A stretch of DNA of 10,777 bases, taken from positions 1 through 10,777 of the forward strand of contig CBDUZZ010000104.1 of NCBI GenBank assembly GCA_965371855.1, written 5' to 3'. The position numbers and the translations under genes were made by a program. The DNA comes from JAADEM01 sp965371855 (lineage in GTDB: Bacteria; Bacteroidota; Bacteroidia; Bacteroidales; Marinilabiliaceae). Positions 1 through 5,714 of the stretch are shown here, one piece after another. The notes beneath the pieces were generated by a model. That model was given only the letters and a program-made list of their open reading frames with translations, did no database searches and had not been told where the DNA came from. Each line of letters opens with the position of its first letter. The first letter of the stretch is position 1.

Positions 1-7
1 GCGGGTG

Positions 8-39
8 CAAAGATAGAAACTTTATTTGCTAACAACAAA
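8..39 (-). promoter_or_regulatory. Promoter reading leftwards out of the window
   Basis: On the minus strand, TTTG (36-39) is followed after 20 bases by TATCTTTG (8-15). This fits the Bacteroidota sigma-ABfr consensus TTTG - about 19-21 bases - TAnnTTTG at every specified position. Transcription would start within the first few bases of the window and proceed into a minus-strand gene that lies outside it, whose identity cannot be told. The match is seen directly; activity is inferred. Confidence 0.6.
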
Positions 40-135
40 ACTATTTTTGATGTTTTTTTTGCAAATATCTACAGCCTGTTGCTTAAAGCAAGTAGGTCAA
101 TAAAATACGGCGTAAAATAAACTTAAACTAGTTTT

Positions 136-585
136 TTATTCTTTTGATGCATCGGATTTTGTGCCCTCTTCTGTGTCTGGGCTTTCTGAATCATCAATGG
201 ATTTGGTAAGGTCGAGGAGATCCTTTTCAATCAAAAGATTATACCAGGAAATTACTTTCTTTATATCGGATACATAAACTCTATCTTTGTCATAATCGGG
301 CAGTACAGATTTCATATACTCTTTAAGCTCATCCCCGGTTGACTTAGAACTTAAGGCCTGCTGTCCATTCTCTTTTTCATGTATCAACTTAAAAACCTCT
401 TCAAGTTTTTTGTCGCCTTCTTCAGTAAACACAGATATATCTTCAAGAGCACTGATACGCGACGTTGCATAAGTAGGCATACGTTTTCCGTCAACAATCG
501 ATTCTACAATAATAGAATTCTTGGCTTGTGAAACCATTTTAAACAATCCTCCATATCCGGATATGGATAATATTCCTTTCAACAT
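136..585 (-). CDS. DUF5606 family protein
   Basis: A 149-residue soluble protein whose N-terminus (MLKGILSISGYGGLFKMVSQ) and the following IVESIVDGKRMPTYATSRISALEDISVF are typical of the DUF5606 family, found in Bacteroidota and without an established function. The family domain covers roughly residues 1-130. The last 20 or so residues are an acidic, Ser/Asp/Glu-rich tail that looks disordered. No signal peptide or membrane segment is visible, so it should be cytoplasmic. It is the last gene of the minus-strand block, 78 bp downstream of the TerB/J-domain gene. No convincing terminator follows it. A -7-like word (TATTTTTG, minus strand, 608-615) lies just upstream but lacks a good -33 partner, so it may be co-transcribed. 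Family assignment is secure; the role is unknown. Confidence 0.88.
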   Translation of the reverse strand: MLKGILSISGYGGLFKMVSQAKNSIIVESIVDGKRMPTYATSRISALEDISVFTEEGDKKLEEVFKLIHEKENGQQALSSKSTGDELKEYMKSVLPDYDKDRVYVSDIKKVISWYNLLIEKDLLDLTKSIDDSESPDTEEGTKSDASKE

Positions 586-663
586 AAATACAAGATTTTA
601 GTTTCTGCAAAAATAAAATAAAATTTGATGATATGGTTATTTGTTAATTTGTTTATATAAAAA

Positions 664-1389
664 TCATTTCATCCCTCTTTCTTTTATAATCTTCTTATAC
701 GCCCCATTCAATTTCTGAAAACGCTCTTTAGCACTTTTCTGTACATCAGAGCCAAGGTGGGCTACTTTATCAGGATGAAAACGAATCGCCATTTTATGAT
801 AGGCTTTCTTCACCTCTTCGTTGGTAGCTGTTTTATCAATTTCCAAAACTTTATATGCAGAATCCAGATTATCGTAAAACAGATTTTTTATTGATATTTG
901 ATCACCTGTTGACACCCCCAGTCCATAAGCTATATGCTCAATAACGATAATTTCAGCCTGAGAAAGATGACCATCAGCTACTCCAATACCATAAAGCAGA
1001 TGAATTAGTTCCAACCTTGATGCATAATCCATATGTTTTCTGACCTGCAATAAAACATCTTGTAATGGTATATCCTGTTTTAATATTTTCCTTAGCAAAA
1101 GTAATGCATCTACTGAAACACTATCTCCAAAATTTCTTACCAGATTTTGCTTCACGTAATCGAGTTCAGACTTAAGAACTTTGCCATCGGCCTTCATTGT
1201 CGCAGCCATCAACACTAGTAATGAAGCAATAAACCCATCACGCGGGCTACCTGCTGTCGTAACTGTTTTTCGGCCGGATGAACCACCCTCTTCAAAACTA
1301 CTTCCTATTAACGAACCAATTATTGCGCCTATTGGCCCAATCAACCACCAACCAATTCCTGCCCCGAATAAAGATCCAAATATTCCCAT
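664..1389 (-). CDS. TerB-domain / J-domain membrane-anchored co-chaperone (DjlA-like)
   Basis: A 241-residue protein with three parts. Residues 3-31 are a Gly-rich hydrophobic segment with repeated GxxxG-type spacing, like the N-terminal membrane anchor of DjlA. Residues about 50-165 form a TerB-like helical domain with two acidic turns, ADGKVLKSE (67-75) and ADGHLSQAE (138-146), the pattern of the TerB metal-binding sites. Residues about 176-241 are a J domain with the HPD motif at 205-207, which stimulates Hsp70 (DnaK) ATPase in known J proteins. The overall plan matches the DjlA / TerB-DnaJ family: an inner-membrane protein with its J domain in the cytoplasm. The tellurite name of TerB should not be read as function here. 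It follows coaE by 103 bp on the same strand, with no clear promoter in the gap. The Hsp70 partner is inferred from the family. Confidence 0.85.
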   Translation of the reverse strand: MGIFGSLFGAGIGWWLIGPIGAIIGSLIGSSFEEGGSSGRKTVTTAGSPRDGFIASLLVLMAATMKADGKVLKSELDYVKQNLVRNFGDSVSVDALLLLRKILKQDIPLQDVLLQVRKHMDYASRLELIHLLYGIGVADGHLSQAEIIVIEHIAYGLGVSTGDQISIKNLFYDNLDSAYKVLEIDKTATNEEVKKAYHKMAIRFHPDKVAHLGSDVQKSAKERFQKLNGAYKKIIKERGMK

Positions 1390-1477
1390 GTCTTGATTTA
1401 CAATTTATATTGTATGATGTTCAATTTTAGATTTTTCGACAATAAATATACACTTTAGAATTTTACACACCTACAGA

Positions 1478-1520
1478 TGAACTTGATAAACTTTATAAAC
1501 TTTTAACTTTACGAACTAAA
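1478..1520. repeat. AACTT-rich degenerate repeat at the 3' end of coaE
   Basis: The word AACT recurs at 1480, 1489, 1498, 1505 and 1514, that is every 7 to 9 bases, forming a degenerate short-period array across the coaE stop codon. It contains AACTTTTAACTTT (1498-1510), which recurs exactly at 8470-8482, and 11 bases of it recur on the other strand at 2083-2093. The recurrence is seen directly. Origin and function are unknown. Confidence 0.55.
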
Positions 1521-2077
1521 GTCATTACCTGAGGAATCACAAGGTTATCCTCATCACATTTGATTATACAATCTGCCAAAGGTATCTTTTTTTCATCCGG
1601 CCACTGATTTTTTATCCTCGCTCTTACCTGTGTTTCTAAAACTCCGTCACGTTTAATAACTCTTCGAATACGAATGTCCTCCGGTGCAGTTACCAATACA
1701 TTAAAAGCCAATTTCTTATAGCCATCATTTTCAAATAGAATAGCAGCTTCTTTCACAACAAAATTAGCTTCAGGATATTTTTCAAGCCATCTTAAAAAGT
1801 CCTTCTCAACAACAGGATGAACAATACTGTTTAATTGATGTAACAGTTCTTTGTTGTTAAACACCCTTTGTGCTACTTCTGCCCTATTCAGTCCGTTTTC
1901 GGAATAAACAGAAGTACCAAATAAATTTACAACCTTTTTTTTCAATTGCGAATCTTCATCATACAACTCCTTTGCTCGCATATCAGCATAATACACCGGA
2001 ATATTGAAAACGGACAGTATCTTACATACCGTAGTTTTACCGCTTCCTATACCTCCTGTTATGCCTACTATTTTCAT
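1493..2077 (-). CDS. coaE: Dephospho-CoA kinase
   Basis: A 194-residue P-loop kinase of typical length for CoaE. It phosphorylates the 3'-hydroxyl of the ribose in dephospho-CoA, the last step of coenzyme A synthesis, in the cytoplasm. The Walker A motif GGIGSGKT is at residues 8-15. YYADMRAKEL follows, with Asp32 at the position of the conserved DAD-type catalytic aspartate. Further on are the HPVV element (about 117-120) and the EAAILFENDGYKK segment that corresponds to the conserved P-L-L-F-E region. It starts 34 bp after the YbbR-domain gene and is probably co-transcribed with it. Both gene edges carry AACTT-rich degenerate repeats in opposite orientation, and one covers the stop codon. 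Function is very secure. Confidence 0.96.
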   Translation of the reverse strand: MKIVGITGGIGSGKTTVCKILSVFNIPVYYADMRAKELYDEDSQLKKKVVNLFGTSVYSENGLNRAEVAQRVFNNKELLHQLNSIVHPVVEKDFLRWLEKYPEANFVVKEAAILFENDGYKKLAFNVLVTAPEDIRIRRVIKRDGVLETQVRARIKNQWPDEKKIPLADCIIKCDEDNLVIPQVMTLVRKVKSL

Positions 2078-2079
2078 GA

Positions 2080-2106
2080 GTTAGTTAAAAGTTCGTCAAG
2101 TTAACT
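2080..2106. repeat. AACTT-rich repeat, inverted copy upstream of coaE
   Basis: Read on the minus strand, the gap between the YbbR-domain gene and coaE holds AACTTGACG, AACTTTTAACT and AACTC in succession. The same words occur on the plus strand just past the coaE stop (1480-1516). coaE is thus bracketed by similar repeats in opposite orientation. They are too short and degenerate to be IS ends, and no target duplication is seen. Confidence 0.45.
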
Positions 2107-2111
2107 GAGAC

Positions 2112-3122
2112 TTACCTCTTTTCAAGCAGATATTCCACAAACAGTGGCGAATAATCTATAAAATAGAGTCCTTCAGGAAACTTTTCCAACTTTACTTTTA
2201 ATCGTTGATTATTATCCATAATAAGTTCGTTGGTGAAATTTATAGTAGCTAAAAAATCACCGGCCTTAATGCTTTCAAAACGACTTAAACTCACCCTGAA
2301 AGAAACTGTTATTTCAGGAGGGAATGCCTTTAGCTGGAAAGTATCCGGTACATTTCTTGCAATAATGGGTACCGATATGGTTGATTCAGTAAATGGTTCT
2401 ACCGGAATCGTAACATAAGCACTGCTTGCCGACAATTTCACTCCTTCAATCTTTTCCAGTGACAGCTTTGTGATTAAAGTATCTTTCAAATCATTAAACA
2501 CAGTATATTTAGTAAACACCTCCTGAATAGAGTCTACAATAGCTGCATCTCCGGATACAATAACGGAATCAGGATTAACAATTAACTGTCCTCCTTGCAA
2601 ATACTGTTTTTCAAATAATGTTTTGATATTAGTTGATACAGGAACTTTTTTTATTTTTAACGGTGATAAATTAATAAATAGTGTATCCGGAGATATTTCA
2701 AGTAATCTCAAACCACTACTTAATTGTCCGTTTAAGGAGCGAAAAAACTTTGAAGAAAGAAGATAAAACCCCGCCTTGTTATCATCCCGAAGTTGTTTCA
2801 TCTCAGAAACACTAATAGTTTTCGTGTCAAACGAAGTGCTTAAATGATACCTTAAAATATTAAAGCCTCCGGCATTAACTTTCAATTGCAACAATTTATT
2901 CCTGTTATCTTTTAAAACATAACCCTTTGGAATATTTGTGAATTTTACCGGATACTCTATTGTAGTTGTATAATCTTTTTGAAGAGCATTTAAAAACCAA
3001 AAGCCTGTAGATAAAAAAAGGAAAATAAGAAATATAAATACATTTCTGTCTCCTTTAAGCTCCAGCCACCAATTAGATATCAGCTTAACACCCTTATTAT
3101 AATATTCTTTCAGCTCTTGCAT
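2112..3122 (-). CDS. YbbR-domain membrane-anchored protein (CdaR-like)
   Basis: A 336-residue protein with a short cytoplasmic N-terminus, one membrane segment at about residues 28-47, and an extracytoplasmic part made of YbbR-like beta repeats. One repeat starts near TTIEYPVKFTNIPKGY (about 53-68), the second near residue 156 (KIKKVPVSTNI, continuing through NPDSVIVSGDAAIVDSI), and a third begins near residue 250 (ISVPIIARNVPDTF). In Firmicutes the YbbR protein CdaR regulates the diadenylate cyclase CdaA. No cyclase gene is in this window, so that role is not supported here. It sits between yajC and coaE. Its ATG directly follows the T-tract of a terminator-like hairpin (TTTTTTTTATG on the minus strand), which leaves no room for a Shine-Dalgarno sequence. 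Domain call secure, function open. Confidence 0.83.
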   Translation of the reverse strand: MQELKEYYNKGVKLISNWWLELKGDRNVFIFLIFLFLSTGFWFLNALQKDYTTTIEYPVKFTNIPKGYVLKDNRNKLLQLKVNAGGFNILRYHLSTSFDTKTISVSEMKQLRDDNKAGFYLLSSKFFRSLNGQLSSGLRLLEISPDTLFINLSPLKIKKVPVSTNIKTLFEKQYLQGGQLIVNPDSVIVSGDAAIVDSIQEVFTKYTVFNDLKDTLITKLSLEKIEGVKLSASSAYVTIPVEPFTESTISVPIIARNVPDTFQLKAFPPEITVSFRVSLSRFESIKAGDFLATINFTNELIMDNNQRLKVKLEKFPEGLYFIDYSPLFVEYLLEKR

Positions 3123-3167
3123 AAAAAAAACAGGTCATTACACTACAAATATAGTTAATGACCTGTT
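3123..3167 (-). terminator. Intrinsic terminator after yajC, abutting the YbbR gene start
   Basis: Positions 3129-3140 and 3156-3167 are perfect 12-base inverted repeats (AACAGGTCATTA and its complement). After a bulged C, the stem continues for 4 more pairs (3142-3145 with 3152-3155) and closes on a 6-base loop. On the minus strand the hairpin is followed by a run of 8 T, two of which overlap the stem, and then directly by ATG. This has the form of a Rho-independent terminator for yajC transcription. On the plus strand the downstream flank is A-rich, so it would work in one direction only. Confidence 0.75.
3146..3153 (-). promoter_or_regulatory. Possible -7 element within the terminator loop, for the YbbR gene
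   Basis: The minus-strand word TATATTTG fits TAnnTTTG and lies in the inner stem and loop of the yajC terminator hairpin. Initiation a few bases downstream would make an RNA with only the 3' arm of the hairpin, which could not fold into the terminator, and a leader of roughly 20 bases. The -33 region is T-rich, without a clean TTG, so support is weak. Confidence 0.35.
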
Positions 3168-3184
3168 AAAATAAAAAAAAATCG

Positions 3185-3496
3185 TTACCTCTTTGCTACA
3201 TCAGTCATATCCATAACGATAGCTGACTTATCTATTCGTACTTTCACATCGTTTGCAATTTCAACAACCGCATAAGCATCTTTAATCTCAGATACTTTTC
3301 CGTATATTCCACCTGTTGTAATTACTTTATCTCCTTTTTTAAGACCTTCGCGATACTTACGTAAATCTTTTTGTTTTTTCATTTGCGGTCGAATCATGAA
3401 AAAATAGAATACCACTATAATCAGAATAAATGGCATAAATGACATCCATGGCGACTGTTCTGCCCCAGCTTGCATTACAAAATTTAATAAATACAT
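3185..3496 (-). CDS. yajC: Preprotein translocase subunit YajC
   Basis: A 103-residue single-pass inner-membrane protein of typical YajC length. A short N-terminal region is followed by a membrane helix at about residues 18-35 that ends in the hallmark FYFFMIRPQMKKQKD (30-44). The compact cytoplasmic domain contains GDKVITTGGIYGKV (55-68), the best conserved YajC signature. YajC associates with SecDF and the SecYEG translocon as an accessory of protein export; it is usually not essential. It lies 68 bp after the DUF1573 gene, across an ATTG-rich repeat, and is followed by a strong hairpin terminator. The start at 3496 gives a normal N-terminus; an internal Met8 is a possible alternative. Confidence 0.94.
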   Translation of the reverse strand: MYLLNFVMQAGAEQSPWMSFMPFILIIVVFYFFMIRPQMKKQKDLRKYREGLKKGDKVITTGGIYGKVSEIKDAYAVVEIANDVKVRIDKSAIVMDMTDVAKR

Positions 3497-3504
3497 AGTT
3501 TTAG

Positions 3505-3571
3505 TTATTATTGTTTAAATTGTTATATTGTTATATTGTTAGCTTAAATCATTGTATCATTGCATCATTGA
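3505..3571. repeat. ATTG-ending 8-nt tandem repeats between yajC and the DUF1573 gene
   Basis: The segment contains two and a half copies of TTGTTATA (3521-3540) and then three consecutive copies of ATCATTGN (3548-3555, 3556-3563, 3564-3571). Two looser 9-base units ending in ATTG precede them. The array runs into the 3' end of the DUF1573 gene and supplies its TGA stop (3565-3567). This is short-period, degenerate, gene-edge sequence of unknown role; no hairpin or T-tract is evident in it. Confidence 0.65.
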
Positions 3572-3993
3572 ATAACATCAGCCCAAATCATCAACTCTTT
3601 TGCTCCGGCGAGAGAATCATTACTAAAGACCTTTAAAAATTTCACTTGGCGGCCATGAAATCCATTGGTGTCAAAAATAACTTCCAGCTTTCCTGTTTGG
3701 TCAGGCATCACCGGCTCTTTTGAATATTTAACCTCCAAACACTCACAATTGCCTATAACACTATTAATTATTAGTACACCATTTCCTTCATTCTTAAAAA
3801 GAATAAATTTACCAATAACATCACCCTCACTTACCTCCCCAAAATTATACATTTCCTTTTCAAATACCAATTTTGATTTACCATTAACAGCTTTTCCATT
3901 ATTCTTTATTTTTCCTGAAGTGTTGTTACATCCGAAAAAAAAGATTGAAAGAATAAAATAAAAACATATAATAATGTGTCTTATTCCAAACAT
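3565..3993 (-). CDS. DUF1573 lipoprotein
   Basis: A 142-residue envelope protein. The hydrophobic leader (residues 6-20) ends in FFGC, a plausible lipobox with Cys22 as the lipid-modified residue. A short Asn/Lys/Ser linker follows, then a DUF1573 domain at about 43-138. That domain is an immunoglobulin-like beta sandwich family common in Bacteroidota, recognisable here by F-E-K-x-x-Y-N-F-G-E-V (45-54), FILFKNEGNGVLII (63-76), and P-D-Q-T-G-K-L-E-V-I-F (97-107). The usual Cys-Gly-Cys after the second strand is Cys-Glu-Cys here (83-85). The start codon overlaps the nusB stop by one base (TAATG), which points to translational coupling. The molecular role of the family is not established. The family call is good. 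Confidence 0.85.
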   Translation of the reverse strand: MFGIRHIIICFYFILSIFFFGCNNTSGKIKNNGKAVNGKSKLVFEKEMYNFGEVSEGDVIGKFILFKNEGNGVLIINSVIGNCECLEVKYSKEPVMPDQTGKLEVIFDTNGFHGRQVKFLKVFSNDSLAGAKELMIWADVIQ

Positions 3994-4946
3994 TATGATT
4001 TTTGATTAATCTTTTTGTCAGGTATTGGAATATTTTTCTCTTTAACCTGATCATCTACAATCTTATCAAGAATTCCATTTATAAAAACTCCACTTTTATT
4101 TGTAGAATAGCATTTGGCTATTTCGATGTACTCATTTAAGGTTACTCTGACCGGTATTTCCTGAAATTCTAAAAGTTCAGTTATTGCAACCTGCATTAAA
4201 ACAACATCCATAAATGCAACTCTTTCAAAATCCCAGTTTTTAGTATATTTTTTTATTAATCCGCGGTTCTCTTCCTGATTGATTATTGTTTTACGAAATA
4301 GCTTACTAACAAATTTTTTGTCATCTTGATCCTTAAATTCAGACAATAACTCCTGATTCTCACCTTTATCCTGCTGGAAATTCTTAATGGTTTTAATTAC
4401 CATACTTATTACGAACTCAGCCTCATCATTCCAATAAATACTTTGTTCCTCAATAATATTATAAATATCCTCAATCGGGGCTATAACTTTTTCAAACAGT
4501 TTAGCTATTACTTTTTTATCTTTATCGTAATCATTACTCTCATCCGAATTCATATAGTCAATATAAATATGAGATTTCGTAATTACCCTATAGATATTCT
4601 TTATTGCATCAGACTGTTTTGACCAGAATAGGCCTTTTTTTTCGATGAACAACAATAAGCTTTTATTGTTTACCAATTGTTGTAAAAAGAGATTGTCAAC
4701 AAATTTAACATTGGGATTAAGATCATCCGGCGTGGGTCTTTTTTTATTCTTCCCAAAATCTATTCGTCTCTCGGCATAAGACTGAATTTCAACAAGTAAC
4801 AATAAAAAAAGATAATAAAGTTCATGTGACTTTGTAATACTGTGAAAAAGTTCTTTTTCCTTTTTCGAGATATCGGTGTCTCCTGTTTTATAATACGCAT
4901 ATACCATTTGAACCACCTTTACCCTAAGCAATCTTCTACTTAACAT
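3993..4946 (-). CDS. nusB: Transcription antitermination factor NusB (long Bacteroidota form)
   Basis: A 317-residue protein, about twice the length of E. coli NusB. The N-terminus MLSRRLLRVKVVQMVYAYY matches the first NusB helix. The diagnostic C-terminal part is at about residues 208-299: KKFVSKLFRKTI, then the helix WDFERVAFMDVVLMQVAITELL and IPVRVTLNEYIEIAKCYS, ending GVFINGILDKI. The region between is a helical, Lys/Glu-rich extension as usual in this phylum. In known systems NusB binds boxA RNA with NusE (S10) and promotes antitermination in rRNA operons. It is the first gene of the minus-strand block and overlaps the next gene by one base. A near-consensus -7 (TACTTTTA, 4972-4979) lies 25 bp upstream. 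The assignment is secure. Confidence 0.94.
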   Translation of the reverse strand: MLSRRLLRVKVVQMVYAYYKTGDTDISKKEKELFHSITKSHELYYLFLLLLVEIQSYAERRIDFGKNKKRPTPDDLNPNVKFVDNLFLQQLVNNKSLLLFIEKKGLFWSKQSDAIKNIYRVITKSHIYIDYMNSDESNDYDKDKKVIAKLFEKVIAPIEDIYNIIEEQSIYWNDEAEFVISMVIKTIKNFQQDKGENQELLSEFKDQDDKKFVSKLFRKTIINQEENRGLIKKYTKNWDFERVAFMDVVLMQVAITELLEFQEIPVRVTLNEYIEIAKCYSTNKSGVFINGILDKIVDDQVKEKNIPIPDKKINQKS

Positions 4947-4971
4947 TCTTTAAAGAGCATTTATTTTGCTG

Positions 4972-5007
4972 TAAAAGTAGCCCTTTTTTTAATATATTAA
5001 AAACAAA
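4972..5007 (-). promoter_or_regulatory. Weak promoter candidate for nusB
   Basis: On the minus strand TACTTTTA (4972-4979) matches TAnnTTTG at all but the last base, and a TTTG (5004-5007) lies 24 bases upstream, slightly wider than the usual spacing. An alternative -7, TAAATTTG (5072-5079), matches fully but has no -33 partner and would give a leader of over 100 bases. Neither is convincing alone; some promoter is expected in this divergent 236-bp gap. Confidence 0.35.
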
Positions 5008-5182
5008 ACATTCTAAACATAGAAAAAACACCTTTCTGATAGTTAACATAACAAATCAAATTGTGTAATTTCAAATTTATGCACAAAAAAACAGAATTAT
5101 TTTTAACAATTTATTGGTATATTTCAAAATATTTACCATTTTTGAGCAGCTAACAAGTCGTTATTTAAACTAAATAATAAAG

Positions 5183-5548
5183 ATGGACGGAATTGAAAAA
5201 AAAGACAGAGAAAGAGAAGAGATTTATTCTAAAGTCGTAAGGGCTGGAAAGCGTACCTATTTCTTTGATGTGAAGGCAACACGTAAAAATGACTATTACA
5301 TAACCATTACTGAAAGTAAAAAGCGTTTTGATGAAGATGGTCGCTTCCATTATGAAAAACACAAAGTTTTCCTTTACAAAGAGGATTTTGACAAGTTTGC
5401 CGATGGTTTAGAAGAGATTATAGGTTACATAAAACAAAATCAACCGGAAATTGAAGAGAAAGAACATGTACAAGTAGTTGAAGAAGTTGCCGAAGCTAGT
5501 GCTACAGAAGAATATACAAACGTTGAGTTTGAAGACCTTTCAGAATAA
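5183..5548 (+). CDS. PUR-alpha-like nucleic-acid-binding protein (DUF3276)
   Basis: A 121-residue soluble protein. Residues about 14-85 form one PUR repeat, with the pattern V-R-A-G-K-R-T-Y-F-F-D-V-K (19-31), DYYITITESKKRF (37-49) and FLYKEDFDKFADGLEEII (63-80). Bacterial single-repeat PUR proteins of this family dimerise, and characterised relatives bind single-stranded DNA or RNA. Residues about 88-121 are a strongly acidic Glu-rich tail, probably disordered. It is transcribed alone: divergent from nusB upstream and closed by a strong intrinsic terminator 27 bp downstream. No clean TAnnTTTG promoter is seen upstream; TATATTTC (5118-5125) is the nearest match and has no -33. The domain is clear, the cellular target unknown. 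Confidence 0.87.
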   Translation: MDGIEKKDREREEIYSKVVRAGKRTYFFDVKATRKNDYYITITESKKRFDEDGRFHYEKHKVFLYKEDFDKFADGLEEIIGYIKQNQPEIEEKEHVQVVEEVAEASATEEYTNVEFEDLSE

Positions 5549-5574
5549 TATTCCAAATTTTTATAAAAAAAGTG

Positions 5575-5610
5575 AATCGTGAGAGCATGTTGTTCTCACG
5601 ATTTTTTTTT
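5575..5610 (+). terminator. Intrinsic terminator after the DUF3276 gene
   Basis: AATCGTGAGA (5575-5584) pairs perfectly with TCTCACGATT (5594-5603). The stem can continue by a G-U, a C-G and an A-U pair to a TGT triloop, giving 13 pairs. A run of 9 T (5602-5610) follows on the plus strand. This is a textbook Rho-independent terminator, and it isolates the DUF3276 gene from feoAB. Confidence 0.92.
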
Positions 5611-5648
5611 ATTATTTATAATCTTTCTAAAATAGACACCCTAAATTA

Positions 5649-5678
5649 TTGTAGTTATAAAAGGAAAAATTACTTTTG
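5649..5678 (+). promoter_or_regulatory. feoAB promoter
   Basis: TTG (5649-5651) is followed after 19 bases by TACTTTTG (5671-5678), a full match to the Bacteroidota -33/-7 consensus. Transcription should start at about 5683-5686, leaving a leader of roughly 30 bases before the ATG at 5715. The two upstream in-frame start codons (TTG at 5676, ATG at 5679) would lie in or at the edge of the -7 box and so outside the mRNA. No recognisable Fur-box palindrome was found around it. Confidence 0.72.
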
Positions 5679-5714
5679 ATGTGTTTTAAAAACAGACACA
5701 CCAGAAGAGCAGAA

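Noticed and set aside
75..96. Short hairpin downstream of the DUF5606 gene (TTGCT/AGCAA stem with CCT/AGG flanks)
   Set aside because: Stem is short and interrupted, and no T-tract follows on the minus strand, so it does not support a terminator.
1181..1396. Plus-strand frame opposite the TerB/J-domain gene
   Set aside because: Pro/Ile-rich shadow of the Gly-rich membrane anchor and TerB region of a well-supported gene.
1478..2106. coaE as cargo of an insertion sequence because of its flanking inverted repeats
   Set aside because: The repeats are very short and degenerate, there is no transposase or target duplication, and coaE is a housekeeping gene in an ordinary operon context.
5165..5362. 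Minus-strand frame opposite the DUF3276 gene
   Set aside because: Antisense to a clear PUR-domain gene; no family resemblance.
5676..5714. N-terminal extension of FeoAB from TTG 5676 or ATG 5679
   Set aside because: The codons overlap or abut the -7 box of the promoter, and FeoA homology starts at the ATG at 5715.
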